This document shows, one piece after another, positions 33,762 through 45,708 of a stretch of 64,000 nucleotides of DNA (within the stretch, counting starts at the first letter, position 1; each line of letters begins with the position of its first letter). Made by a program: the position numbers and the translations under genes. Below the pieces are notes generated by a model, which had not been told where the DNA came from, ran no database searches, and saw nothing but the letters and a program-made list of their open reading frames with translations. The DNA is from Coptis chinensis (lineage: Eukaryota > Streptophyta > Magnoliopsida > Ranunculales > Ranunculaceae). The DNA is taken from the NCBI GenBank assembly GCA_015680905.1, contig CM027382.1:14543501-14607500 (forward strand), read 5' to 3'.

Positions 33762-34853
33762 TGGCCCTCACTCGAAGTTTCGTGCCCGAGCAAATTTTAT
33801 GGAAAATTTCCAAAATGGTCATTTTCATCCCTTTTTTGACACAGAAATATTACGTCGAGGATGGTACCCTCTTTTACATCATAAGCAGGCTTTTTATTCC
33901 AGAGAATTGGTCTTGTTGTTCTATAAAAGCGGTTATTTCCAAAACGGGCAATTCTTTGTCTGTGCTAACGGATGCGAATGTGAATTGACTATGGAAATCA
34001 TCTCTGAGGTACTTCAAATTCCTATTACAAACCAAGGAGTACACCTTCAAGATTCACCTTTCGACAATATCAGGCATCTGATGTTTGCAACTATCCTTTA
34101 CGGCGAATACAACCGAAAAAACCGTATTGTTTATCAGCGATCTTTGCAAAAGAACCAATTATCTGTGATCCAATGGGTAGCTCATAATGTGTTCGGCACG
34201 TCTAAGACTTCCGAAATAACCAAACCCCTCCTCCATCTACTCTGGGTCTTATAGAGTCACTACAATGATTTTTGCATTATTAAATTTCTCTGGAACGCGA
34301 TCGCACGTGCCAGGAAAAAGGCAGCCCCTTTGCCAACCATTGTGACGCTTATCATGCTACATTGGGGTTTTTCTAGTACTTCTCCTCATACACCTCTTCG
34401 AACAGCTAACATTCTTACCATTCACTTAGTGTGTAAGAACGGATTCTGGAACCCCGACGTTGCAAAGAACCATGTCGGTGCAGAAACCGACGAAGATTGT
34501 TCTGCTGACAACATCTTCACTGAAAATGCATTATGCAACGTATTTAATCCCATGGAAAGCCTTCGTTTAATTCAACAAGGAATGATGACATTATTCAAAC
34601 GTCAGAACATTATCATCACCAGTCTTCTTGAATTTCAGGACCTGCGGACAATAAACGAAAAGGAATAAGCACAATTCTTGCACAGCCACAACCAGTTCTT
34701 GGCAAATCACACTCTCATAATGGAGAACCACGCCGAGATTTACCAGACAGAAAGCAAAATGTTGCAACGGGCTGTTGCACGGATTGATGGCATAGAAAAT
34801 CTTATAAATGGATCCCTCCCACAAAAGGATCCTCGCCGTTACTTAGGCCAATG
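33762..34853 (+). pseudogene. Post-pol ORF module B (paralogue of module A)
   Basis: ATG 33762 (MALTRSFVPEQI), one shift near 33800, then a long frame to 34851 broken only by TAG 34252 and TAA 34666. Residue pattern: DTEILRRGWYPLL, YSRELVLLFYKSGYF, FFVCANGCECELTM, EVLQIPI, then GEYNRKN-YQRSLQKNQL and VIQW..NVFGTSK. All align with module A, though the two are clearly diverged. The C-terminal part (about 34530-34850) is helical and charged, probably a coiled coil. Least damaged of the three modules. Confidence 0.65.
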
Positions 34854-35028
34854 ACACCATTTAAAATTTTGCAATTTTATGTTCTTTGTCATTTTCTTTT
34901 TAGTTTTTTTTATATAGTGAAATTTCCCTATGGTAATTTGTTTTTACTTAATTATTCTCATCATGCTCTAATATTTGTTTATCCTTGTCTAAACAGGTCA
35001 CATCTTTTTTTTCACACATCTTCTACAA

Positions 35029-35785
35029 TGGAAGCTCCAAAGATGATTCCAGAACAATCTTTCCATTTGTTGCTGAATTCTCCTGCATATGGACATCTTT
35101 TTAGAGACTACATCACTCAAGTTGGTTGGAACTCTCTTATTCTACACCCGGAGCAGACATACTCCCCAGATTTGGCAACTTATTTTTATGATCACATGGA
35201 AGATCTACTGCATGTCTGGGGCTTCCCCTTTGAGCGGATTTACAAATCTGTATTGGTAACAACTGACACCCTTTTTATGAGCTAACAGTTGCTATGGCTC
35301 TAGACCTTCCTCCTTTTCAGCCAGACATCCCCGTCCAATACATGATAGAAAACAACTTTAACGACCATTCTTAGGAAAAATTTGCCGCCCGTTATGGCGA
35401 TGGCCTTTCCCAGGTCAGTGAACGTGCCGAAGCTGGCCGATGGCCAGACTTCACTATTCCACTAGCCAGTATGACCATGAATGTTGGAACTGCAATGTTA
35501 TTTATTCTTCTGAACTTCATGGGAGATTGGCATTTTTCCACTGCATCAAAGTCAGCTTGTAAGACGTTCCATGCCTTGGCCCAGCAACATACCGCCTTTG
35601 ACATCACATACCTAGTAATTGAGAACTTTAAGAAGGCTCGGTCTTTTCGGCAACACTATATCACCCTGCTAGTTACAGCATGCAGGATAGTGAGGACGTA
35701 TTTTCCACAGTTTGCGGCCACCTTTCAGGACTGGGTAAAGGTCGACTCTATGTGTCCAACAAACAAGATAATTCGTTCTTTGTGA
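35029..35785 (+). pseudogene. Post-pol ORF module C (third related module)
   Basis: ATG 35029 follows a likely 3' splice site (gtctaaacag at 34988-34997). The first frame (to 35285) has LFRDYITQVGWNSLIL and YSPDLATYFYDHME, matching the GW and YS-x-x-LV-x-x-(F/L)Y blocks of modules A and B. A shift near 35280 and a TAG near 35372 interrupt it. The frame 35471-35785 continues (MTMNVGTAMLFILLNFMGDWHF). More distant from A and B than they are from each other. Confidence 0.55.
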
Positions 35786-37722
35786 TTTCGGACATGGTGA
35801 CGCCCTGCAAGGTATCTAAAGAAAGTTCGTTCTTTCCCTAATGATGATAAAATGATAGCTCATCTGGACAATGCAAAAAAGAGGAAGTGGAGCAAAGTCT
35901 GGAAAGCTATGATAGATTGGCGTGATGCAAAGGAATGACATTTCTATAGAGACGAAGCAAGGATGGACCATCCCCCAGTTCAAGGTTGGGGAAATGTGAG
36001 TTGATGCATGTACATATTTGTTTTACATTTTGATGTGAAATAAATAAATAACCTAACAGTGTGCTACTCTAACGATTATTGCTTCTTACTTTTATGATGT
36101 ATAATATATAGTGTGTTACAATAAATTTACGTGGAAGATGTCGACTATATATTTTTGCTCAAAGCCTCTCAGGTATACTCTTTCTTCCTCTCAACACTTT
36201 GAGGACACAGTGTCCGACTGTTTGGGGGTGGTGAGAACCTTTCGCAAAAATTAGGCATGCATAGTTATATATAGTTTACTTGATGTCTAAATAAACGTAT
36301 TTAGTGACAAATTCTCGTTTCTCTTTCTATGATGAAAAATATTTAGAAATCTCACTCTAGCATCAGAATTAGGACTTGTTCTTAGAAACTTAATTTAATA
36401 CGTATGCAATAGTTTTTACATCTTTTCATGAGCATTCATGCACTGACTATCATTAAATGTACACATCAGTAAGTTTCTGGGACCCACGGTTAGACAACTT
36501 AGTTTATATATCCTGTAAGAATCTAACCAAAAGACCTCAAAATGTGTGATATATGAGTAATGACACAGAGGAGTAGTTCTTCCGAATAGAGAAGTTCACA
36601 CGTCTACTTACTTGATCACTACCCAAATCCTAGGCGAGAATTTAGGCCTTCTTTGGATCGATATAGCCAAAAATTCACACTTGTAAAAAAAATTTACCGC
36701 TAGTCGCCCCACTGAACCTTTCATTAATCCTTTCTATTTCACAAAAAAAAATCATTACCCATCTATTAACCACAAATAAATAAGCCTACATAGATGATGA
36801 GTATGAGAAATAAGATGAAGTGCAGAAAAATGAAGAGAAAAACCTTGTCACAAATAAGAATCAGTTACCTGCTTCAGAAGAAAAGAAAAATAGAAATAGA
36901 AATAGAAATATGTTTCCAAAAATCAAAAGAAATATCAAAGGTAGAATTTCCCCCAAATCAAATCAAAAGGGAATACAAAAGCTTAAAAAAGCCAAGTATG
37001 GAAACCCATGTTAGAAGCAGAAAGAAAATAAGGATTTCTCTAGTATAAATATCTCGAAGACCTTATTATCTCATACTTATCATTTTTGAATTTTCCATTC
37101 CATAACACCTAATAAAGACCTCTAGCTCAATTAGGAGTAGGATAGTATGATAATAAGTAGTAGTTGTGACTTCTCGATCTCAGCTCCTCTGACTGTCATT
37201 GAGTATGTGAGGAAACGTGTGCCCACTGCACACTAGAGATAGCAAAACTTGAGTGGAAAAATAAGAGAGAAATTGTGTTTCGACACATACTTGTGAGAAC
37301 CTACTTAAGAATACTATCCAAAGGATCCAGAAACGGCCCTGCTCGTACATTTCATTATAAGATCACTGCATGCATGCTCATACGTAGATGTTTTGATTAT
37401 TGTATGTATATTAACTTGAATTTCGAAAGAATTAAATCCTTGTTTCCTCCGCTAGTGAGATATCTAGATACCTGAGATTAATTAAGGAAACAAGCCTTTG
37501 TTACTGAGTCATTGTAGTATAAATGAAGTTTGTGAGTATCTTCTCTGGAAAACTCTCACAAGGCTATAACTCGTCCACTAGGGAATTCCTAGTGGTTCAA
37601 AGCTTTATTGTATACGGTCAATGCAACCGCACTCTGCGAAATGAGATTTAGCTTAGGAACACACATTTTTTACCACTTATCATTTTAATGTCTCTTCTTT
37701 GCTTGAGGACAAGCAAAATGCT
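35786..37722. other. Athila 3' noncoding region
   Basis: 1.9 kb without a recognised domain. An A-rich stretch encodes a lysine/arginine-rich ORF (36794-37048) that looks like low complexity. It contains an extra copy of the polypurine tract at 36218-36233. Confidence 0.6.
36218..36233 (+). promoter_or_regulatory. Second polypurine-tract-like sequence
   Basis: ctgtttgggggtggtg is identical over 16 bases to the tract that ends at the 3' LTR (37721-37736). In both places it is preceded by tttgaggaca or cttgaggaca. It could prime an internal plus strand or be left from a duplication. Confidence 0.6.
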
Positions 37723-37736
37723 GTTTGGGGGTGGTG
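37721..37736 (+). promoter_or_regulatory. Polypurine tract next to the 3' LTR
   Basis: ctgtttgggggtggtg directly abuts the TGAT start of the 3' LTR, the expected position of the plus-strand primer in reverse transcription. Confidence 0.9.
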
Positions 37737-39481
37737 TGATAAGCACCAAAAACTGTAATATTAAACCCCGAGAGACATAGCATTTTGGTCGATTATGTGT
37801 TTAATAATCATGTAATAATTATATTTTCGTACTTTTGCAGGTTTCTGCATTTAAAATGAATATAATGATAAAACAGACATCGAAGTATGGGAATACTGGA
37901 ATATTTGAAGTTTCCCACTCAACTCCAGTGAAGCCCAACAAAGCATGCCTAGAGCCGAAGTTTCCAAAAGAACAAAACCAGTGCAGAACGGGTCCACATA
38001 TAAAGAAGCAGCAAACTTCCGAAGCTCACATCTGATAAATCTGAATGCCGACGTTGGCTAGTTAAACTGTCATAGCGACCCAGGCGACGAACTCTACGCA
38101 AAGATAGAAAGTCGTAAAAACACCAAAATCGGCGCCGCCACTAGACACACTAAGAGGACCCACTCTGCGGGCCCAAAAGGCATGACGAGTAAGCATAGGC
38201 AGGTGGCAAGTGATGGTCTTAATTTGGTGCCACCTTTCAATAGGAGAAGACACGTACCAATTCAAAGCAGGTGGTTTGAATTGAAATTGACTAAAAGACA
38301 AAACACAAAAGGACAAAACATTAAATGAAAGTTTTGTTTCGTAACAAAAACTTTGGATCAAATTAATTCACATGGAGACAAAACTTTGTTATTCAAAGTT
38401 CTGAATGTCTCAATTAGCAAATAGACAAAACCCATTTAAAGGCTTCACAAGAGATCAACCTATATATATGTAAGGGGGGGTCTTCATTATTCGGTTTTCA
38501 GCATTTTCATGCTCTAGCATCCGCTTAGCAGTTAGTTAGTTTTATTTCAGCACTTACATTCCGTCATTTTCATTCCAGCAGCTTAAATACTGTAAGTCAT
38601 TTTACCCTTAATAACAGTCATTTCTTTTCTAGTTTAATTCCTATCCTACATTTATTTACTTAATGTATACAGCAAGTTTTATTATTCCTTCAATGACCAT
38701 GAGCTAATCCCCGGAGGAGGGAGGGTTATCCGCTTCGTGTGAGAATCCGGATTGACTCTTTAATATTCTAAAATCACTGCTTAGGAATTAGGCATAGATT
38801 AGACATCTGGTCCCAAAATGACTGAGACTGTACAAATTTGGAGTGTTGATGCTCCAAAACAATCTCGTGCGCGACCCAAAATGTCTCGCGCGCGACTCTA
38901 TGGTGTCAGACAGCTCTCTAATTTGTCTAGCTGATGTGGAATCGAGCTAGGAGATGAAATGATATTTCAAAGATGAAATATTAGTTCAACTCCTTATGCT
39001 AGTGCGATGCAGCTCAGAGATGTGGGAATGCGCTAGGGATCAATACTCGACGTCGTCTCCGAACACGAGGTGAATTAGAGATGTAGTGATGTGGTAATAT
39101 AAACTATTGAAAGATGATTCTTGCATGAGTATGATTAACTCTCTCCCTGTTTTTCTATCTTTGTTTACCTACATCAAAATCACCGTAGTAAGTTACATTA
39201 TTTGCATTACCGTTAATTTAATTAAAACCAACTAAAAAACCTAAAATCCTACTCACCAAAAGTGGTAATTCCAGTTGTGAACCTTTTCCGAGCCCTAAGG
39301 TTTGGACGATCCCTTACTCGACCTATCCTACCAAACCCACGTGAGTAAGGTAACTTGACTAAAACGGACGACTAAACGGACTTTGGACTTTGGACTTTGG
39401 TATTCGGACTTCAGACTTCGGACTGTGGACCTCAGACTTAATCAAGAAAACCAATAAACGTACAATTAAAAGTTTTTATCA
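37737..39481 (+). repeat. 3' LTR of the Athila element
   Basis: 1745 bases, TGAT...ATCA, matching the 5' LTR with many substitutions and small indels. Followed directly by the target duplication atatt. Confidence 0.95.
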
Positions 39482-39486
39482 ATATT

Positions 39487-41357
39487 GGCGATATATTATG
39501 TCATATTATATATACCCATGATGGTTGCAGTGAGAGTGAAATAGATGTATACTATAAATGATTACGTTTGGAAAATCTAACTTTGTTTTGCAGGAGGGTA
39601 TGACTTATTAACTTTTTATGCAGAAACGTTGTTCTACCCTAAGACGACGTGCTGGCTTAAAGGTAAAGTGTATCAAACTCATATTTAAATAAGTTATCAT
39701 ATATGTATGTAATAAGTTGAATGTAAGTGAAAATTATATTGTGAGTTATTTTGGAAATTGAGCATGATGAATACTGTTATCTGAGATTTCTTGGAAATGT
39801 ATATTGGGGGTTGAAATTTTACTTTGGAAGAAACTGCATGCCGTTTTGAGAATACGGAACTAACTTGTCTTCCAAGTTGAAATTATTGAATAGTATATTT
39901 CTTTATTCGAAAGATATGAACGTATTGCTATTTTATATTTAGTCTTACTCATACCAGCAAATTCAATTTGCTAACCCATGTTTGTTTTGTTTTGCAATGT
40001 GGGTGTGTTCTTGGAAACATAGATGGGAGAGTGCAGTGGATGAGTACACGTGATTTGGAGTTGCTCTTGAAATCTTATGGTTTAAGTTTCTCTGAAGTGT
40101 ACGGTTTTGTTTTGAGACATATGTAATAGAGTTAGTTAGTTTCTTTGTAGTTTAATAATGTGATGAAGAGTTGTTTATTTTAGTTTTCTTTTGATTTCAG
40201 TTTTTTTTATATCGTGTTTGATAATAGGGTATTGGGTTTTGTTTCACCCCGAGTTTCCAGATAATTGAATATCATTGTTTTAAATATTGTCAGGAAATTT
40301 GGATAGTGACAGAACCCAAAACCACCAGACTTCACTCCCGGTTCACAATATGGGCGGGTTTGAAGTGGACAACGAGTTGTGTAAAACGAGTGTTGGGGTG
40401 AGAGAGGACTTCACCACCAGTATTACATGACATAGATAAACTTACCTCATTTCCGTATTACATAAATTTATCATAGTATGAAAATCTGAACCATTGTTGG
40501 TGTGGAGTACTTGCATGCCTCTACTAAATGGTGTTCGATCGTGAGCAGTCACACGCTCAGGTGATTGACAGGTGCCAGGGTTGAGCCTGGAACATGACAC
40601 TTTCAACACTATGACTTATCCCTTCTGCCTAACACGTCTTAATCATGAAATTTTATTCTTGATAAAAACGAATATGAAAATTTGTTTGTATTTCTAAACA
40701 TAGAATAGAATTGTTCCCGAAGGAAGATTTTGGATTTTGGGGTTCGTCCCCTTTTTATATGTGGCGTTTGGCAATAACAAATATCTATTAAGGGCTTAGG
40801 TGAATCCATAATGACTACAGTTGATTGGATTTCTCAGTTATAGGTAGAGGTTTATTGTGACATTCCTGAATATCAACAAGGAAAGTTTCAGTTTGTTCTA
40901 TAATTTTTGTATCTGTATTTCTTTATGTTTTCCTGTTCATCACCTCATAGAGTATTGGTTTCAGGAGGCCACTAATAAGTTGATGTCGACCTTCCTTCTC
41001 AAGTAATGGTGACTCTGGTGTCTAATTCGGCCAAGTGTATATTTTGGAGGCTACCACGGATTTCATGAAGTTCGTTCAGGAGTTGGGTAATGTCGTGTAT
41101 ACCCTGGTGGCCTTGGGTTTTACTTTTGTTGTTGCGCCTTGCAAGAGATATTGACTTTTGCCTCGATAGTGCTGTTGAACCAAAACGCCCAGACTTTCAG
41201 TTTGAGATTTATGATTCAATTTCTTTTGAAGAATCATTTGCTCCCATCAGTCCCCACCTGGAGAATCAGAGCGGAGAAAATTCATGTAGTTAATTTAAAG
41301 GTGTTGGTTCTGTATTACCATGTAGTTTAAAGGTATTGGTTCTGTATTAGTAATTCT
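39487..41357. other. Continuation of the repeat-rich region split by the Athila insertion
   Basis: This was joined to 21693 before the Athila insertion. Its sequence (ggagggtatgacttatt ... gacgacgtgctggctt) has the look of LTR or non-autonomous retroelement DNA, but no partner was found. Short ORFs at 40970-41290 include a hydrophobic stretch of no known family. A 41-base tandem duplication of the type tagtttaaaggtrttggttc lies at about 41285-41350. Confidence 0.4.
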
Positions 41358-41738
41358 CAGGGCCGAAAATATCGGTTGAAAAAATGATTTTTTGCCGATA
41401 TTTATCTTTTTTTCAGTCTACCGACTTCGAAACATTTGAAATATCGGCTTCAAAAATTAAATTAATTTTAAACCGATATATATCGGTAAATCGTTAAAAC
41501 CGATATAAAGATATATATCAGCAATATATTCCGACATATTCGATATATATATCATTTGACTTGGTTGGGCACTTTGACTTTTGACCGATTTTGTTGACTG
41601 TTGACCGATATATCCCGATATATATCATTATATATCAGTGATATTTTCGATATATACTGATTTTTAAATTTTTTTGAATATTATCACCAAAATGGGCAAA
41701 ACGATATATCAATCTGATTTTTCGATTTTTCTGATATG

Positions 41739-44700
41739 CAGGGCTAGCCCTGAGGACAACTCACACAAAGACACACGCTCACACACTCACCGCCCACACC
41801 ACCACAACACCGGTTTGGGGGCCCCAAACATTAGGCCCAAAATTAGGCCCCCATAGCTGAAAGTAGTTGTGATCTTTTTCAGCCCAAAACACTTTAGTAC
41901 CACGAATCCACGATCTTGTTGAGGGGAAGTGGGGAAAGGCAAGACGCGAAATAGCGGAGAAATCAAACACATTTGAGAATGAATCAAATCTGAGAAGAAA
42001 AAAAAAAAATGAGAAAATGAGATCGGGTTCCTTTGTATCGGTATAAGGCTATAAGCAAAACAACTTAATCGTAAGTTCAGTATTCACTTTTTGGTTTTGT
42101 AGGTTCGTTTTGACTTTTGAATTGATTGCTTATATCGTAAGTTCGTAACATTGATGCAGTTATTGCAGTCTCAAGTCGTGAAGTCGAGAAGTCGTGATTA
42201 AGTGAGCCAGATGCCTCATTTTGTTGTGGAAACACTCTTTTCTTCCAATCAGTTGTTGCTGCCTTGCTTCATTGCTTGTGAGTTGTGAAACCATCTCCAT
42301 GTTATTGTTTGATTATTTGTGAATTTTAATTGTTAGTCTATCATCATGCCTTCGAATCCTCCGGCTAGAAAGTATCTTTCTGGTTCTGAGAAAAGGAAAA
42401 AGAAGCATAGATTAGACGATGTCGCTCAATCCCAAAGGGGAGATATACTAAAAAAAATTGGTAACAAAAGACAAGTAGAAAGTTCGAGTGAAACAGTGGT
42501 TGACGTCGAACAAAAGAATGACAATGATAATAGAGAGCATGAACTGCATGAAGATGTTGAAGCTTTGGTGAATGATGATGTTGAACCTTTAGTGAATGAA
42601 AATGTTGAACCTTTGGTGAATGATAATGATGAGCCTTTAGTGAATGATGATCTCTATCAAGATACAAATGAGAATACAGAACGTGTACCTATCCACTACT
42701 TTGATCCAGCAAATTGGGACAATATTGATCAAAATCTTAGAGATTTACTTGTTGAAAAGGGTCCTATAAGAATTACTGATGTTGATTTTCCTAGAAATCA
42801 CCTTGGCAGACATTTCTCTTTGAAGCATTACACTCGAATAATGCCAAATGGATTTAAAAAAGATAGAACTTGGTTCGTATATTATGTTTCTTTGGATAGG
42901 GTTTTTTGTTTTAGTTGTAAGTTGTTCCAGTGACACACGAACACTTCTCAATTGGACAGTGAAGGGTATTGTGACTGGCATAACCTAAGTAGAAGGCTTT
43001 CAGAGCATCAATCATCTCCAGAGCATCTTCTTTATTGGAATAGTTGGTATGAACTAAAGAAGAAATCAGCAAAGAGAGAGAACATTGGCGACAAGTGTTA
43101 CTACGAATACTTGCTTTAGTGAAAGCACTTGCTAAAGGTAATTTGGCTTTTCGTGGGAAGAATGAGAAGATTTATGATGAAAATAATGGGATTTTTTTAA
43201 GTTTAATCGAAATGATTGCTGAATTTGATCCAGTACTGAAAGAGCACATTCGGCGCATTCAAAGTAAAGAAATCCATTATCATTATCTTAACCACAAGAT
43301 TCAAAATGAGTTGATAGAGTTGTTAGCAAGTGCGGTGAAGAAAGCCATTGTCCAGAAAATCAAGGAAGCCAGATACTTTTCAGTAATACTTGATTGTACA
43401 CCGGATATTAGTCATGAAGAGCAAATGTCACTTGTGATTCGATTTGTAGATGTTACATCAAGTTGCTCAAAGGTTGAAGAGTTCTTTTTAGGATTTTTGA
43501 AGGTGGATGACACATCAGGACTGGGGCTCTTTGATACACTCAAATTTTTTTTGAACACTCTTGACCTTGATATTGGTGATATAAGAGGGCAGGGTTATGA
43601 CAATGGATCTAATATGAAAGGAAAACACAAAGGAGTTCAAAGTAGACTACTTGAAATAAACCCTAGAGCCTTATTCACCCCATGTGGCTGTCATAGTCTG
43701 AATCTTGCCCTTTGTGATATGGCTAGCTCTTGTTCAAGAGCTATATCTTTTTTTGGAGTGGTTCAGTGAATCTATTCATTATTTTCGTCTTCCACAAAGA
43801 GGTGGAAAATGTTTAAATATCATGTGAAAGATGTGAAGCCCAAGTCAGGTCTCTTGCTAAAGTCGTTGTCATCAACACGCTGGGAAAGTCGCGTAGACAG
43901 TGTTCATGCAGTTAGACATCAAGCACCGAAAATAAGAGATGTGTTGGTTTACTTGGCTGAAAACAGTGACAATCCTAAAACAAAGAGTGAAACTGAGTCA
44001 CTAGCGATACATGAAATTGAGAGTTTTGAGTTTTTGCCTGACATGGTAATTTGGCATTATTTTCTTTTTGTTGTTAACTCTGTTAGCAAAAACTTTCAAA
44101 CTGAAGACATGCAAATTGATGTGGCCATACATGAAATGAAAAGACTTATTTCTATTTTTGAGAAGTATAGAGAAACCGGATTAGAAAAAGCCATGATAGA
44201 AGCTAAGGATATTGCGATTATGATGGAAATTCAACCAATTTTTCGTGAAAGGCGGATCATTCGTAGAAAAAAACAATTGAACGAGAACGTTAGTGAAGAA
44301 GTGACACAATTAGCTGAAGAATCATTTCGAGTTAACTACTTCTTATTCATAGTAGACCAAGCTCTTTCTTCATTCAAGAGTAGATTTGAGCAGTTCGAAG
44401 TGTATGAGAAAATTTCTGGGTTCTTGTTTGATTTAGAGAAGTTAAAGGTTGCAGATATAAATAACTTAAAGACTTCTTGCATTAATCTTGAAGAGTTTTT
44501 GAAACATGACGGTGTTTCTAATATTGACGAGATAGATTTATTTTCAGAGTTAAGAATCATGAGAGAACTTTTACCAGATAACACAAAGAAAGCAATGGAC
44601 ATGCTAAATCATTTGAAGTCACAGGATAACTGTTTTCCAAATGCTTGGGATGCATACAGAATTTTGTTGACTATACCAGTTACTGTCGCATCTGCAGAAA

Positions 44701-45081
44701 GAAGTTTTTCAAAGCTGAAGTTGATCAAATCTTACCTTCGATCGAGCATGTCTCAAGAAAGATTAAATGGATTAGCTATGTTATCTATTGAAAAGTCTTT
44801 AATAGAAAAACTTGATTATGAAGACTTAATTAGTGATTTTGCAGATAGAAATGTAAGAAGACTAGCTTTTCAGTAGTGCATAGTTTTTGTAATTGAATTT
44901 TGGTGTGAGTTTGTTGATATTAAGCACACATTTGATTTCGTAAGAGTACGAAGGAATTTGGACTTAATTTTTTATCAAATAAGAAAAAAAAAAATTGGCT
45001 TATGTATTTTTCATCATTTATTGACAGGAGCCACACTTTAGGATCTCGCCTAGGGCCCCCCAAAACTCAGGGCCGCCCCTG
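41739..45081 (+). mobile_element. hAT transposon, 3.3 kb, nested in the MITE
   Basis: The left end cagggctagccctgag and the right end, read inverted, caggggcggccctgag are imperfect inverted repeats. The flanking 8-mers ctgatatg (41731-41738) and ccgatatg (45082-45089) differ at one base. It contains one transposase gene on the plus strand with only three lesions, so it is younger than the Athila element or has decayed less. Confidence 0.88.
42346..44876 (+). pseudogene. hAT transposase gene (zinc-finger MYM/TTF-type, DUF4371-like), three lesions
   Basis: ATG 42346. The N-terminal part is acidic with a three-fold repeat of 'EPLVNDN'-type units (about residues 80-105), then a TTF-type zinc finger region (HYFDPANWDNID ... 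FSLKHYTRIMPNGFKKDRTW ... FCFSCKLF). The catalytic RNase H-like core follows ([50 protein letters not shown]). The C-terminal hAT dimerisation domain reads [27 protein letters not shown] to 44876. Lesions: an in-frame TGA at 42931, a frameshift near 43080 and an in-frame TGA at 43767; the two TGA codons lie in one frame with their surroundings. The protein would cut and rejoin element ends in the nucleus. Confidence 0.9.
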
Positions 45082-45151
45082 CCGATATGTATCAGTTTTG
45101 GGAGGGTCCGAAATATCTTCAAATCCCGAAACTTTTGGCCTTGGTAATTTT

Positions 45152-45405
45152 AGACATAGTAGTACAGTACTATGGAATTGACGTTCCCCATCAGTGAATT
45201 GGTGTTATTTTTTTGAGTATTTGATCACCAATCATGTGACCATCTTGGGAAAATACTAGCCCATATGGAAACGTCTATACTTGCAAAAGAAGCAATGGGT
45301 TCAAACTTTAACACTATGAGCTGGTGTCCTGTGAGATTGGACTGTAGAAACCCAAGGTAATATCTATCAAAAACCACAAAACCTGTAGAAACCCAAGGTA
45401 ATATC
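45152..45405. other. Spacer with 41-bp tandem duplication at the Mutator target site
   Basis: The sequence ctgtagaaacccaaggtaat is found at 45342 and again at 45383 (period 41). The second copy is interrupted by the Mutator-like element and resumes after it at 52206. The duplication therefore predates that insertion. Confidence 0.8.
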
Positions 45406-45584
45406 GAGTCCGAATTTGTTCACCAGCACTTTTGCTGGTGGAATTCACCAGCGCCACAATTGCCCCACGTGTCCAACAAATAGTTACAAATAAAAGAGAC
45501 TCTTTTTTTTATTTTTCCATTTATTTTAAACTAAATTTTTTTTTCTAATAAACCAATATGGAAATAACGATTTTTCCCACGATT
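45406..45584 (+). repeat. Left terminal inverted repeat of the Mutator-like element
   Basis: Matches the reverse complement of 52013-52196 with a few substitutions and length changes in T runs. About 18 bases in, it contains a small perfect hairpin (caccagca ctttt gctggtg). Confidence 0.93.
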
Positions 45585-45708
45585 TTCTCCTCAAATCATT
45601 GCGTACTCTCTCTCTCTCCTACTTCCGTTCTCTCTCCCGCCCTTCTTTCATTCTTCATCTTCTCCGCTCCTATACTTTTTTATATTTTTTCTCTGTTAGT
45701 AATTAAAT

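Larger units (their letters stand above)
21699..39481 (+). mobile_element. Complete Athila-type Ty3/gypsy LTR retrotransposon, 17.8 kb, decayed
   Basis: Two LTRs (21699-23428 and 37737-39481) begin TGATAAGC and end TTTTATCA. The 5-bp target duplication atatt is perfect (21694-21698 and 39482-39486). A primer-binding site complementary to plant tRNA-Asp follows the 5' LTR, and a purine-rich tract precedes the 3' LTR. The order is gag, protease, reverse transcriptase, RNase H, integrase, then about 6 kb of extra ORFs. Gene order, primer and the long post-pol region fit the Athila lineage. The LTRs differ at many sites and every coding part has stops or shifts, so this is an old, immobile copy. 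Confidence 0.95.
41358..45143. mobile_element. MITE (about 440 bp) split by a hAT element
   Basis: The ends cagggccgaaaatatcgg (41358) and, inverted, caaggccaaaagtttcgg (ending 45143) form an 18-bp imperfect inverted repeat. Flanking 8-mers gtaattct (41350-41357) and gtaatttt (45144-45151) differ at one base and look like an aged 8-bp target duplication. The MITE interior is made of cgatatat repeats. It is interrupted by the hAT element at 41739-45081. Confidence 0.78.

Noticed and set aside
36794-37048. Lysine/arginine-rich ORF in the Athila 3' region
   Set aside because: Arises from an A-rich low-complexity stretch; an overlapping frame is equally open.
17956-40320. A single large non-autonomous LTR element split by the Athila insertion
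   Set aside because: The region has LTR-like texture, but no pair of terminal repeats, primer site or target duplication could be identified.
40970-41020. Last exon of the SAM gene after a tttcag acceptor
   Set aside because: The phase fits but the encoded residues do not resemble the expected end of a SAM domain.
41090-41293. ORF with a hydrophobic start, possible exon
   Set aside because: No recognised domain, no splice-consistent partner exons, and it lies in repeat-rich DNA.
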